This document shows positions 1-8,900 of a DNA stretch of 64,000 nt, piece by piece. The stretch comes from Paenibacillus sp. 19GGS1-52 (GTDB lineage Bacteria; Bacillota; Bacilli; Paenibacillales; Paenibacillaceae). Made by a program: the position numbers and the translations under genes. The notes beneath the pieces are model-generated. The model made no database searches and had not been told where the DNA came from. It saw only the letters and a program-made list of their open reading frames with translations. The stretch is taken from contig NZ_CP059724.1 in the NCBI RefSeq assembly GCF_022369515.1, positions 1,550,001-1,614,000 on the forward strand, written 5' to 3'. Every line of letters begins with the position of its first letter. Position 1 is the first letter of the stretch.

Positions 1-2
1 TG

Positions 3-83
3 CTGCAAGGCAAACCCCCGATGTGGCTTGCCAAGATACTTCGTGCGGAAGAGGAGGAGGAAGCGGATGGAATCCATGGCTAA
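3..83 (+). CDS. nifX: NifX, C-terminal end only (5' end outside window)
   Basis: An open frame enters from the left edge and stops at a TAA at 81-83. Its readable end contains KPPMWLAKIL followed by an acidic stretch. A proline-rich element followed by WL near the end is usual for NifX and related FeMo-cofactor carriers. NifX holds cofactor intermediates (NifB-co, VK-cluster) during nitrogenase maturation. The assignment rests on this short tail and on the genes that follow (DUF269, hesA, nifV), the order known from Paenibacillus nif operons. The reading frame overlaps the start of the next gene. Only about 26 residues are visible, so the identification leans on context. Confidence 0.6.
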   Translation: MQGKPPMWLAKILRAEEEEEADGIHG

Positions 84-633
84 TGAAGGTGGAATGCTGA
101 ACGCGCGGAGTATTCAGGAGGGGACGGCAGTGAAGCGCCGTAGTCGTCCAGCTGAGAAGGAACTGGATCAGAACATGGTGGAAATCTTCGTCCGGCGCTT
201 GTGTAATCTTTTGGATACCACTGATCACTTTGGAAGATATGCCACCCTCTCACCCCAAGAGAAGATTGAGCGTATGTTTCTGGCTTCTAAGGAAGATAAA
301 GTTCAGTCTGATTTCAACTGTGCGGTTTCCCCTAAAGTACGTCTACAAGTACCCGTGTTATTCCAGGCAATAGCTGGAGTTATGGAGGAAAAAAGTGGTG
401 CGCTAATCCAAAGCACAGCTGAGATTAACGGAGAAGGCTTCGGACGTGCGCTAGTATATAGCGGGCGGATTATTCTTGTTCTAAAAAGCTTGCGGGCAGG
501 TTTTCCTTTCCCGTTTACTTCCGAGGATAAGGTCATTCGGTACGGTCTAGCTTGTGTGGAGGAAGGCTTGGCCTTTTTAGATAAATATAAGGATATGACG
601 GCTGTCTACGGTTCGTTTAGCTTAGAAGGGTAA
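67..633 (+). CDS. NifX-associated protein, DUF269 family
   Basis: This 188-aa protein matches the DUF269 family, found next to nifX in many diazotrophs and of uncertain biochemical role in nitrogenase maturation. Family hallmarks are the E..SGALI segment, the EGFGRALV segment, a GRIILVLKSLR stretch, an F.F..EDK segment and a C-terminal helix ending in a tyrosine-rich part. The ATG at 67 is chosen because a GAGGAGGAGGAAG ribosome binding site lies just before it. A longer TTG-start frame from 28 would only translate that purine run into an Arg/Lys string. ATG 76 is a possible alternative. The gene overlaps the end of nifX and is followed 38 bp later by hesA, so it is most likely cotranscribed in the nif operon. 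Confidence 0.8.
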   Translation: MESMANEGGMLNARSIQEGTAVKRRSRPAEKELDQNMVEIFVRRLCNLLDTTDHFGRYATLSPQEKIERMFLASKEDKVQSDFNCAVSPKVRLQVPVLFQAIAGVMEEKSGALIQSTAEINGEGFGRALVYSGRIILVLKSLRAGFPFPFTSEDKVIRYGLACVEEGLAFLDKYKDMTAVYGSFSLEG

Positions 634-671
634 ATTCGGATTTAACAGATCAGTCACAGGAGGAGAACGCG

Positions 672-1427
672 ATGGAGCAGCAGCTTGCCGGAGGAATAGA
701 GCTGGAACGGTATGCCCGGCAACTGAAGCTGCTGGGGAATAGCGGACAGAATGCACTGAAGGAAGCGACAGTGATGATCGCTGGAATCGGTGGTCTTGGG
801 GGAACTGCCGCTCTTTATCTGGCAGCAGCGGGAATCGGCAAGCTTATTTTGGCACATGAAGGGATTATTCTTCCACCGGATCTGAATCGGCAAATCCTGA
901 TGGATAGCGATCATTTAGGGATGGAACGCATGAGTACGGCGATACAGCATCTTAAACGGCTTAATCCAGAAGTCGAAATTGAAGGTTATAATTCCAAAAT
1001 TGCATATGATAAATCTAAGTCTTGGGTAGAGAGCGCCGATATCGTTATCGACGCTCGCTATGATTTTCCGGAGAGATATGAATTGAACCGTCTTTGTGTA
1101 GATACAGGAACACCTATGGTAGAGGCAGCCATGTATGGCTTTGAAATATCGTTAACGACGATTATTCCTGGAGAAACACCTTGTCTGGAATGTCTTTACC
1201 CGGATGTTCAGCCCCAGTGGGAGCCGTTTGGGTTTCCAGTTTTGGGAGCTACTTCTGGTATAGCGGGTTGCCTGGCAGCTCTGGAAGCCGTAAAATGGAT
1301 TACAAGGGTAGGGACGACATATGCAGGTGTAATGCATCGCTTCAACTCACTCGACTTCACCTGTTACAGTGTCCATGTTACCCGTAATCCGAAATGTGCT
1401 TGTTGCGGAGAGGAAGGTAAACTGTGA
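672..1427 (+). CDS. hesA: HesA/ThiF/MoeB-family adenylating enzyme of the nif operon
   Basis: A 251-aa E1-like ATP-dependent adenylyltransferase. The nucleotide-binding loop GIGGLGG is near residue 40, followed by the family's conserved DLNRQIL segment. Zinc ligands appear as C..C in the PCLECLYP segment and as CACC at the end. These proteins adenylate the C-terminus of a small sulfur carrier. HesA in Paenibacillus nif clusters is thought to help metal-sulfur cofactor assembly, but its partner is not visible here. The start has a strong site (AGGAGGAGAACGCG before ATG). The stop overlaps the GTG start of nifV by 4 bp, which implies translational coupling. ThiF or MoeB are alternatives by sequence alone; position favours HesA. 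Confidence 0.85.
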   Translation: MEQQLAGGIELERYARQLKLLGNSGQNALKEATVMIAGIGGLGGTAALYLAAAGIGKLILAHEGIILPPDLNRQILMDSDHLGMERMSTAIQHLKRLNPEVEIEGYNSKIAYDKSKSWVESADIVIDARYDFPERYELNRLCVDTGTPMVEAAMYGFEISLTTIIPGETPCLECLYPDVQPQWEPFGFPVLGATSGIAGCLAALEAVKWITRVGTTYAGVMHRFNSLDFTCYSVHVTRNPKCACCGEEGKL

Positions 1428-2566
1428 AAAGTCTCAAGCTTTGTGACACGACACTTAGGGATGGTGAGCAGGCAGCTGGAGTCTCGTTCACGAGGGCAGA
1501 GAAACTGGAAATTGCAAAAATGCTGTCGGAGTGCGGAGTAGAACAAGCGGAGGTAGGCATCCCTGCCATGGGTAAACGGGAGCAAGAGGATATTGCGGCC
1601 ATAGCAGAGTTGGATCTTCCCATGAAGATCATGACCTGGAATCGAGCAGTAGTGAGCGATATTGATAAAGCACGGGCAACAGGTGTGAGCTGGAGTCATA
1701 TCTCCATTCCGACCTCGGAAATTCAACTGCAGGGCAAGCTTTCACTAACGCCCGCGGAAGGGCTGAACAAGCTACTGCATGCAGTGGAATATGGTTTGAG
1801 AATGGGAATGACAGTCTCGGTAGGCATGGAGGACTCCTCCAGAGCTAATATGGGATTCTTGATAGAACTGGTGAATGCTTTATATAAAGAAGGTATCCGC
1901 TGGTTCCGTTATGCGGATACAGTATCTGCACATCATCCGGGACAAATGGCAGAGCGGGTACGTAGTTTGCTGGGGGCTGTTCCTGCTGATGTGGAGCTTG
2001 AGGTGCATTGCCATAATGATTTTGGATTGGCTGTTGCCAATACACTCAGCGGAATTTCTGCTGGTGCGACTTGGGCTAGTACCACAGTTGCGGGAATTGG
2101 CGAACGGACCGGCAATGCGGCGATGGAGGAAGTAGCCATGGCTTGGCGTTATCTGTATGGCGGAGAGTGTGTGGTACGGCCGGAGCATCTCAAGGCGCTT
2201 GCTGATAGAGTTATTACGGCTTCAGGTCGTAGCTTAAGCGATGCCAAGCCGATTGTAGGGAAGTTAGCATTCACACATGAGTCCGGAATTCATGTAGATG
2301 GCCTGATGAAGGAGAAAGCTACCTATCAGAGCTTTGATCCGTCAGAGGTAGGTAGAGAACACCATTTCGTGCTGGGTAAGCATTCTGGCAGCGGTGGTGT
2401 AGTGCATGTGCTGAAACGACAGGGATTGGAAGTCAGCCCAGATATGGTTGGACGTCTGCTTGAGCGGGTTAGGCAATATGCCGAGGTCTATAAAGGGAAT
2501 GTTCCGGATTATTTGCTGGTAGAATGGGCGCTGGAGGATCAGCAGCGGGAAAGAGATGCAGGTTGA
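1424..2566 (+). CDS. nifV: homocitrate synthase NifV
   Basis: A 380-aa enzyme of the DRE-TIM metallolyase family. NifV condenses acetyl-CoA with 2-oxoglutarate to make homocitrate, the organic ligand of the FeMo cofactor. The N-terminal [16 protein letters not shown] signature is intact, including the metal-binding Asp. [15 protein letters not shown] motif supplies the metal-binding His pair, and GIGERTGNA and GKHSG motifs follow. 2-Isopropylmalate synthase and re-citrate synthase are related, but the length and operon position directly after hesA favour NifV. Translation starts at a GTG that overlaps the hesA stop. It is the last gene of the nif operon seen here. Confidence 0.92.
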   Translation: MKSLKLCDTTLRDGEQAAGVSFTRAEKLEIAKMLSECGVEQAEVGIPAMGKREQEDIAAIAELDLPMKIMTWNRAVVSDIDKARATGVSWSHISIPTSEIQLQGKLSLTPAEGLNKLLHAVEYGLRMGMTVSVGMEDSSRANMGFLIELVNALYKEGIRWFRYADTVSAHHPGQMAERVRSLLGAVPADVELEVHCHNDFGLAVANTLSGISAGATWASTTVAGIGERTGNAAMEEVAMAWRYLYGGECVVRPEHLKALADRVITASGRSLSDAKPIVGKLAFTHESGIHVDGLMKEKATYQSFDPSEVGREHHFVLGKHSGSGGVVHVLKRQGLEVSPDMVGRLLERVRQYAEVYKGNVPDYLLVEWALEDQQRERDAG

Positions 2567-2599
2567 ACTTGAATAATAGGATAGGCACAAGCTGATTAT

Positions 2600-2857
2600 A
2601 CTTGGTGATGTCTGCCAGTTGGTCAGCTTTTTTGACGTTCCTAGGCTTGCCACGGAGACAGCATCAAAATACGCCTTCAGCACGGGTGGGAATAGAAAGT
2701 TCCAGACCGGACCACTCTGTAGAATTCCCCATCCGCTAAAAACATCGGCATCCATATGAGGGATGTTTGTTTGGTATAAATCAAGACGAATGACTTCATC
2801 CTGTGGATGAGCGGTAATGTATAACAGAGTGGACCTATTTTTTTCTCTCCTTAACAT
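2600..2857 (-). pseudogene. decayed FMN-dependent NADH azoreductase (AzoR), internally deleted
   Basis: The minus strand encodes recognisable azoreductase pieces joined with large gaps. An N-terminal strand like LYITAHPQ is followed directly by [20 protein letters not shown], then SGWGILQSG, then [21 protein letters not shown]. Intact AzoR proteins are about 205-210 aa and have long segments between these blocks, including the helix after the first strand and the part between GWG.LQ and the PLWNFS motif. The C-terminal part is missing or out of frame: another frame reads KKADQLAD, resembling the usual last helix. This looks like a dead gene with several in-frame deletions. It lies between nifV and the glucosidase gene and fills most of this otherwise gene-free stretch. 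Confidence 0.7.
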
Positions 2858-3052
2858 TTGTATAATTAAACGTGTTATGACTCGGATTTTAATTCAAATT
2901 TTATGTATGTGGCTACTATTGCTCATATTATCTTCAATTAAATCACAAAGCAAACACTAACAACCTAATAGCGCTGATTAATAATTATTTTGTTATTCTT
3001 CTGGTCTGTGTGGTTAAAATATAGTAATGTGCTCGGCATAGGAGGCAGTGAG

Positions 3053-4741
3053 ATGAACCCGAAATGGTGGAAAGAAAGTGTTGTTTATCAAATTTATCCG
3101 ATCAGCTTTATGGACAGCAATGGAGATGGTATTGGAGATTTGCGCGGGATGATGTCAAAGCTGGATTACCTGCAGAATCTGGGTGTGGATGTGATCTGGG
3201 TATGTCCTATTTATAAATCACCTAATCATGATAATGGCTATGATATTAGCGATTACTGTGACATTATGAAGGAATTCGGAACGATGGATGATTTTGATCT
3301 GCTACTACAGGAAATGCATTCGCGCGGGATGAAGCTGATGATGGATTTGGTGCTGAACCATACGTCTCACGAGCACCCATGGTTTATAGAATCTAGGTCA
3401 TCAAAGGATAATCCAAAACGAGACTACTATATATGGAGAAAAGGTAAAAATGGAGGCCCGCCGAATAACTGGGAGTCTTATTTCAGCGGTTCGGTCTGGG
3501 AGCTAGATCCAAAGACAGATGAATATTATCTGCATCTGTATTCCAAATACCAGCCCGACTTGAATTGGGACAATCCTGTCGTAATTGATAAGCTGCATGA
3601 AATGGTACAGTGGTGGCTGAAAAAGGGGATTGACGGCTTTCGCTTCGATGCGATTGCTCATATCGTAAAGACGGAGGGTTTCCCGGATGCCCTTAACCCG
3701 GGTGGGACCCAAACTGTGCGGGCCTATGACATGTTCTCTAATCTGGCGAATGTACATACCTTGTTGCAAAATTTGCATGACCAAGTGCTCTATTTTTATG
3801 ACATTATGACTGTAGGAGAGACCTCGGGGCTTGGACCGGAGCGGGCTCTGGATTATGTAGGAGACGGCCGCCGAGAACTCAACATGACCTTTCAGTTTGA
3901 GCATATGTTCTTGGATGCTGCTTCAGCGGGCAGTGGCAAGTGGGATGTGGTGCCCTGGAGCCTGCTTGAACTCAAAAAAATCATCAGCAACTGGCAGACG
4001 GTTCTGCATAACCGCGGCTGGAATGCGAACTATTTATGCAACCATGACCAGCCGCGGTCGGTATCCCGTTTCGGAAATGATCTCTTTTACCGGATTCCTT
4101 CTGCCAAGATGCTTGCGACCTTTACGCACATGCTGGAGGGCACCCCATATATTTATCAGGGTGAAGAAATTGGTATGACGAATATTGCCTTCGATTCCAT
4201 TGACGATTATCGGGATGTGGAGACGTTGAACTATTATGAAGAAAAGCGTCTGAACGGTATTCCTGAAGCGGAGATTATGGCGGCCATTCATAAAAAAAGC
4301 CGGGACAACGCCCGCACCCCGATGCAGTGGGATGATGGTGACGAGGGCGGATTCACGACTGGTGTCCCTTGGATTAAGGTAAACTCGAATCATATGGAGA
4401 TCAATGCAGCGAACGCGGTTAAGGATCCGGACTCGATCTACAATTACTACAAGAAACTGATTGAGCTCCGCAAAAAGCATAAGGTGATTGTGTATGGCGA
4501 CTATAAGCTGTTGCTGCCCGAAGACACCGAAATTTATGTCTACACCCGAACGCTGGAGGATCAGCAACTGCTGGTCATTTTGAATTTTTTTGAGCGGGAA
4601 CCTGTATTCGAGCTACCGTCCGAGATTGCACCGGGGACTCTGGAGCTGTTGATATCCAATTACATTCCCCAAAAAGAAGAGAATTTAAGCTACCTGAAGC
4701 TTCGTCCGTACGAGGCTAGGGTGTACTTACGGAGGTTATAG
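3053..4741 (+). CDS. GH13 alpha-glucosidase (oligo-1,6-glucosidase / maltase family)
   Basis: A 562-aa intracellular glycoside hydrolase without a signal peptide. It releases glucose from the non-reducing ends of short malto- or isomalto-oligosaccharides. The catalytic Asp199 is in GFRFDA, the acid/base Glu256 in TVGETSG and the transition-state Asp in NHDQPR. The protein opens with WWKESVVYQIYP as is usual for this subfamily. The residue after the nucleophile is Ala; in this subfamily Val there goes with alpha-1,6 and Ala or Thr with alpha-1,4 preference, so maltase-type activity is inferred. The start ATG 3053 follows GGAGGCAGTGAG; an upstream TTG at 2990 lacks a good site. The next gene begins 1 bp after its stop, so the two are probably coexpressed. 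Confidence 0.9.
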   Translation: MNPKWWKESVVYQIYPISFMDSNGDGIGDLRGMMSKLDYLQNLGVDVIWVCPIYKSPNHDNGYDISDYCDIMKEFGTMDDFDLLLQEMHSRGMKLMMDLVLNHTSHEHPWFIESRSSKDNPKRDYYIWRKGKNGGPPNNWESYFSGSVWELDPKTDEYYLHLYSKYQPDLNWDNPVVIDKLHEMVQWWLKKGIDGFRFDAIAHIVKTEGFPDALNPGGTQTVRAYDMFSNLANVHTLLQNLHDQVLYFYDIMTVGETSGLGPERALDYVGDGRRELNMTFQFEHMFLDAASAGSGKWDVVPWSLLELKKIISNWQTVLHNRGWNANYLCNHDQPRSVSRFGNDLFYRIPSAKMLATFTHMLEGTPYIYQGEEIGMTNIAFDSIDDYRDVETLNYYEEKRLNGIPEAEIMAAIHKKSRDNARTPMQWDDGDEGGFTTGVPWIKVNSNHMEINAANAVKDPDSIYNYYKKLIELRKKHKVIVYGDYKLLLPEDTEIYVYTRTLEDQQLLVILNFFEREPVFELPSEIAPGTLELLISNYIPQKEENLSYLKLRPYEARVYLRRL

Positions 4742-4742
4742 A

Positions 4743-5621
4743 GTGTCTGAGAATTATGTATATTCAGGGTCTTTCCCTGACAATAGCCGCCTTAGTCTTC
4801 AAGCTGATTGTGAGAGCTGCTTTGGCTTGTGTTGTGCCGCGTTGCCTTTTGCAACTTCGTCAGACTTCGCGATGGATAAAGAAGCAGGAAATCCCTGTGT
4901 GAACATGCAGACGGATCACCGCTGCAGCGTTCATAACAACCTCCGGCAACTGGGCTTTCGAGGATGTACGGTGTATGACTGCTTCGGTGCAGGGCAAAAG
5001 GTCTCTCAACACACCTTCGGCGGCAACGACTGGCGGCAGGTTCCAGCCTCTGCGAAGCAAATGTTCGAGGTGTTCCCAATCATGTGGCATCTCCATGAGC
5101 TGCTGTGGTATCTTACCGAAGCGCTTACGCTGCAACCGGCTTATCCAGTTCACGCTGAACTCAGCGCTGCACTAAATGAAACGGAGCGTCTCACGCTCCT
5201 TAGTCCAGACTCTCTTATGAAGTTAGACGTAGCGGCACATCGAGCAGCTGTGAACGTCCTACTCCTAAAGACCAGCGAACTCGTACGAACTGAAGCTCGT
5301 CGTCAGCAAAAGGATAGTTCCAGGCGTCAGAAAACCTACGAACGGGGAGCTGACCTCATCGGTGCCAAGCTCAAAGGAGCCGATCTTAGAGGGGCCAACT
5401 TAAGAGGGGCCTACCTTATTGCCGCTGACCTCAGAAATGCCGATCTTAGAGTGGCAGATCTTATTGGGGCTGATTTACGAGATACTGATCTCAGAGGTGC
5501 CAACCTCACGGAGAGTATCTTTCTGACCCAAGCCCAGCTCAACGCGGCGAAGGGTGATGCCAACACATTGTTGCCTCCGGCCTTTACTCGGCCCACTCAC
5601 TGGTCCACCATTAACCCCTAA
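4743..5621 (+). CDS. Cys-rich pentapeptide-repeat protein
   Basis: A 292-aa protein in two parts. The first 85 residues hold a Cys cluster (CESCFGLCC, then spaced Cys including HRCSV and RGCTVYDCFG) of the kind seen in YkgJ-like metal-binding domains. Residues from about 200 to 260 form at least ten A(D/N)L-type pentapeptide repeats, which fold into a right-handed quadrilateral beta-helix. The helical middle has no assigned function. Some pentapeptide proteins mimic DNA and protect gyrase, but nothing here shows that role. Translation starts at a GTG only 1 bp after the glucosidase stop, suggesting coupling. The C-terminus abuts an IS remnant, so the natural end could have been altered. Confidence 0.75.
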   Translation: MSENYVYSGSFPDNSRLSLQADCESCFGLCCAALPFATSSDFAMDKEAGNPCVNMQTDHRCSVHNNLRQLGFRGCTVYDCFGAGQKVSQHTFGGNDWRQVPASAKQMFEVFPIMWHLHELLWYLTEALTLQPAYPVHAELSAALNETERLTLLSPDSLMKLDVAAHRAAVNVLLLKTSELVRTEARRQQKDSSRRQKTYERGADLIGAKLKGADLRGANLRGAYLIAADLRNADLRVADLIGADLRDTDLRGANLTESIFLTQAQLNAAKGDANTLLPPAFTRPTHWSTINP

Positions 5622-5629
5622 TAAAGCCG

Positions 5630-5813
5630 GGTAGGGAACGTCAAAGATGTCGTCATCCAGCCGATTCACAGCTGTATTAACGACACGAACGAAGTGGTTG
5701 TCTGGAATATCTTCTTCTAGATCCATTGGCAAGCAAAGTTGCTCCACAGGGTATATTGAATGCACAAAGAAACCTCTCCTTTGAAATGGTTGGTCCCACT
5801 TCCATTTTATCAA
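5630..5813 (-). pseudogene. IS1182-type transposase, N-terminal fragment
   Basis: Minus-strand residues VEQLCLPMDLEEDIPDN followed by HFVRVVN, AVNRLDDDIFDV and PYP match the beginning of IS1182-family transposases, which run to roughly 450-550 aa. The similarity stops at about 5630, just beyond the end of the pentapeptide gene, so nearly all of the transposase is gone. This is an insertion-sequence remnant, not an active element. Confidence 0.7.
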
Positions 5814-5830
5814 AAGAGAGGTTTCTTTTT
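5766..5830 (+). terminator. stem-loop with T-run at the IS remnant edge
   Basis: AAAGAAACCTCTC (5766-5778) pairs perfectly with GAGAGGTTTCTTT (5816-5828), followed by T residues. It can end plus-strand transcription from the glucosidase/pentapeptide operon. It may have come in with the insertion sequence, since it overlaps the transposase start. Confidence 0.5.
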
Positions 5831-5920
5831 ATGTTTTTTAAAGATTACAGAACCACCTCCCGCTTAAACAGCGGTCCGTCCACAGAGTGTTCACTCACAA
5901 ATCCTAAGTATATCCTACGT

Positions 5921-5972
5921 AAAAAAACAGGGCTGACCCAAGCAGCCATTTCATGGCTTTTGGGTCAGCCCT
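5921..5972 (-). terminator. intrinsic terminator of the GH53 gene
   Basis: AGGGCTGACCCAA (5929-5941) pairs with TTGGGTCAGCCCT (5960-5972). Read on the minus strand, the stem is followed by seven T residues. It lies 18 bp after the GH53 stop codon. Confidence 0.9.
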
Positions 5973-5989
5973 CCAATGATAAAATGTGT

Positions 5990-8900
5990 TTATTGTGCTT
6001 GATATAGCCGGTAGACAATAACGGCTGCTTCGGCGCGGCTAGTCTTCGCCAATGGTTCGAAGGCTCCATTTCCAGCTCCGTTTATAAAGCCTGCTGTCTG
6101 CAGTTTATTCACTGCGTCTGCTGCATAGCTGGCGATGACTGCAGCATCGGTGAATTTTACAGAAGCTGTATTTGCAGTAGTTTGCAATTCTAGCAAAGAA
6201 GCTGTCTTGTATACTAACAGGGCCATATCCTGTCTGGAGATAAACTCATTTACACCAAAGCTACCATCTGTCCTGCCGGTTACAATCCCCAGCTTTTGTG
6301 CCGTAGCTACTGCGTCATAGTACCAGGAATCTTTCAATACATCGCTGAATTTAGCTGTGTTTCCAGCTTCAGTAAGGTCGAAGGCATCCATCAGCATAGA
6401 GATAAATGCTGTTCGGGTCACGCTGCCACCCGGATTAAAGCTATCGTTGCCTACGCCTTGAACAATACCTCTGGCACTCAAGGCGGCGATGCTGTCTGCT
6501 GCCCAGGCTGCATGGGTCATGTCTTTGTAAGAGACCTTAGCATAGGAAGCTGCATACTTGCTGAAATGCTTCGGAGAGAACTGTACTCTGCCAGTTGCAG
6601 CATTATATTTCGTATTCTTTACGACCTCGAGATTACCCTCGTCACTTACAAAATATACGACTACTTGTTGCGGATTTTCGTTCGCTTTCGCCGTATAGCC
6701 CATTTCTACCGAAACATCGCTGCTTCCGTTAAAGTCAGTCAGCTTGCGGCCATCTACGCTTAAGTTAAAGTCATAGACGCTGTTGCCATTCAACAGCTTC
6801 AGTTGGGTGTCCGTAAGCGCTGAAGGGTCTACTTTTGTAACTATAAGCTGCAGGTTAGTTGAACCAGCATCTGCTTTAAAGAGAAGAGCGGTAGATACCG
6901 ATAGAGTCGCAAAGCCGGTATCTATCTTTAGGGTTTCAATGTTGGTTCCGCCTGCTACAGACTTCAGCAGCTGAATAGGAATATTCACCAATACACTTTG
7001 GGTTCCCTCTGCAGGTTTGAGCATGATCGCAATCACCGAGTCAGTTGCATTTAACCCTGCCTGCTTAATATCATCCGCAGTCACGGTGACAGAGGCCAAG
7101 CCTTGTCCGTCAGGCTTAGGTTCAGCTGAAATGGTAGATTGATTTACCGTAGTTAGTTTTGGAGGTGTCGTTGTTTCGCTAGTTACAACTGGAACGTAAG
7201 GAATATTAGGTGCAGCGGGTGTTCCCGTTAGTTCGATGCCTGCTGATTCGTTCCCTTGGGTATCAATTGTCTGAATATACAGCTTGTATAGGGTCCCGTT
7301 CATCAAGCTGTTAAGGTAAGCGGTCTGAGTACCTTTATTGAACATGCTTGTGGCATAGACAGCATCGCTGACAACCGTAACCTTGATCTGGGCAAGATCA
7401 GCGTCAGCGGGGTCCTGCCAGTACACACTCAGATATCCGTTGCCTGCAGTAATACTTGCATTTGTTACCTCACTTGGTGCGATCGTATCCGGTTGCTGAA
7501 CATCGATTCCTGTGATGGTGAAATGAGCTGCTGCCGTTTGGCCGCCGTCGGCACTTGTGGCGGTGATGGTTGCTTCTCCTGCTGCTACCGCCTTGACGGT
7601 GGCGAGTGTCGTGCCATCGAGCTCATTATAGGTAACAGAAGTGACTCTTGCTATACTGCTGTCGCTACTGTTGAATAGTACCCGCTTAATAGTTGCATCA
7701 ACCGGACCCACCGCTGCAATCAGTGAATAGCTGTCTCCTGCTTGCAGGGCAATAGGGGTTTCTTCAACATTCAAGAAAATTGAGCTTACAGCAGGTGTTC
7801 CGGTCAGAGTCAAATTCACCTGATCTGTGGAAGAACCCGTTGCCGTAGTAATATCTTGTAATTCTGCACTTATGAAGCCCGCTTTAGAGGCTGTGACGGT
7901 GTAGCCTGATCCTTCTTTAACACCGCTCAGGAGGTAGCTGCCGTACACATCCGTTACGACCGAGCCATACAATCCTGAAGCTTTACTAACGGTCACACTT
8001 GCACCGGCAACGGCTTGGCCGGTATTATCCTGAATTTTACCAGAAATAGACCCGCTCAGATAATCACCAGTCTTCGTTAGTGTCAGGTGATCGAGGTAAC
8101 CCCAATAACCGGCGCTTCCTGTTCCCTCAAATGCTATCAGAAGCGTACCGTCCGTAACCTCAAGGTCAGCAACCTTGTAGGGCTGCCAAACATTCCAGCC
8201 CTGATTAATGACGTTAACGGATTTTTGCGTCGCAGGTGTGGTTCCACTTAATTGAAGCGAAGCAATAGCTGCAGTATTCGTATATTTGCCGTACACGTCT
8301 GTTGTTACATTAGTTTGCCCCGAAGCGTAAGCAGCCAGGGTATATTTACCATTCGGCAAACCAGTCACCTTCTGTGACAGCTTAAAGGTATAGGCTGAAG
8401 CCGAGTAGTAATTGAAGGCATTTTCACCTGAGAAGGTACCTTTATTATTGGTATCGAACGTAAAGACACCTTCATTATTTCCTTTGGTGGCGCCTTCCAA
8501 CGTCCATTCCTCTAGATTACCTGCCGTGTCAAACTCTCCGCCTGGTACCCGTGAAGAGGCTTGGGGATAGTTGGCTGTGAAATAAAGGGTAGACACTTCA
8601 CTTTTTATATAACCGGGTACAGTTGCATAGGCTTTAATGGTGGTATTTCCTGCCACTGCAATCGGTCCTGTGTAATATTGCGTTTCGCTGGACCCGCTTG
8701 AATAAGCTGGTGTGTCACCGTCGGTTGTATAATAGATTTTTGCTCCTGGCGTTGCTGTTGAGAGAGTAATATATTTCACGCCAGCAGGAACAGATGAACT
8801 GTCTGCTAACGCAGAGCCGTCTGGAGCGGAGGCTGTTACAGCTTGAACTGCTGTTGAGCCATCACCTGGTACAGGAGGCAGACCGAAATAACTATCATCG

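Noticed and set aside
2990..3052. Upstream TTG start extending the glucosidase by 21 residues
   Set aside because: The extension is not part of the family and the proper site GGAGGCAGTGAG precedes ATG 3053.
5630..5830. A functional insertion sequence
   Set aside because: Only the transposase N-terminus is left, with no matching far end or target duplication.
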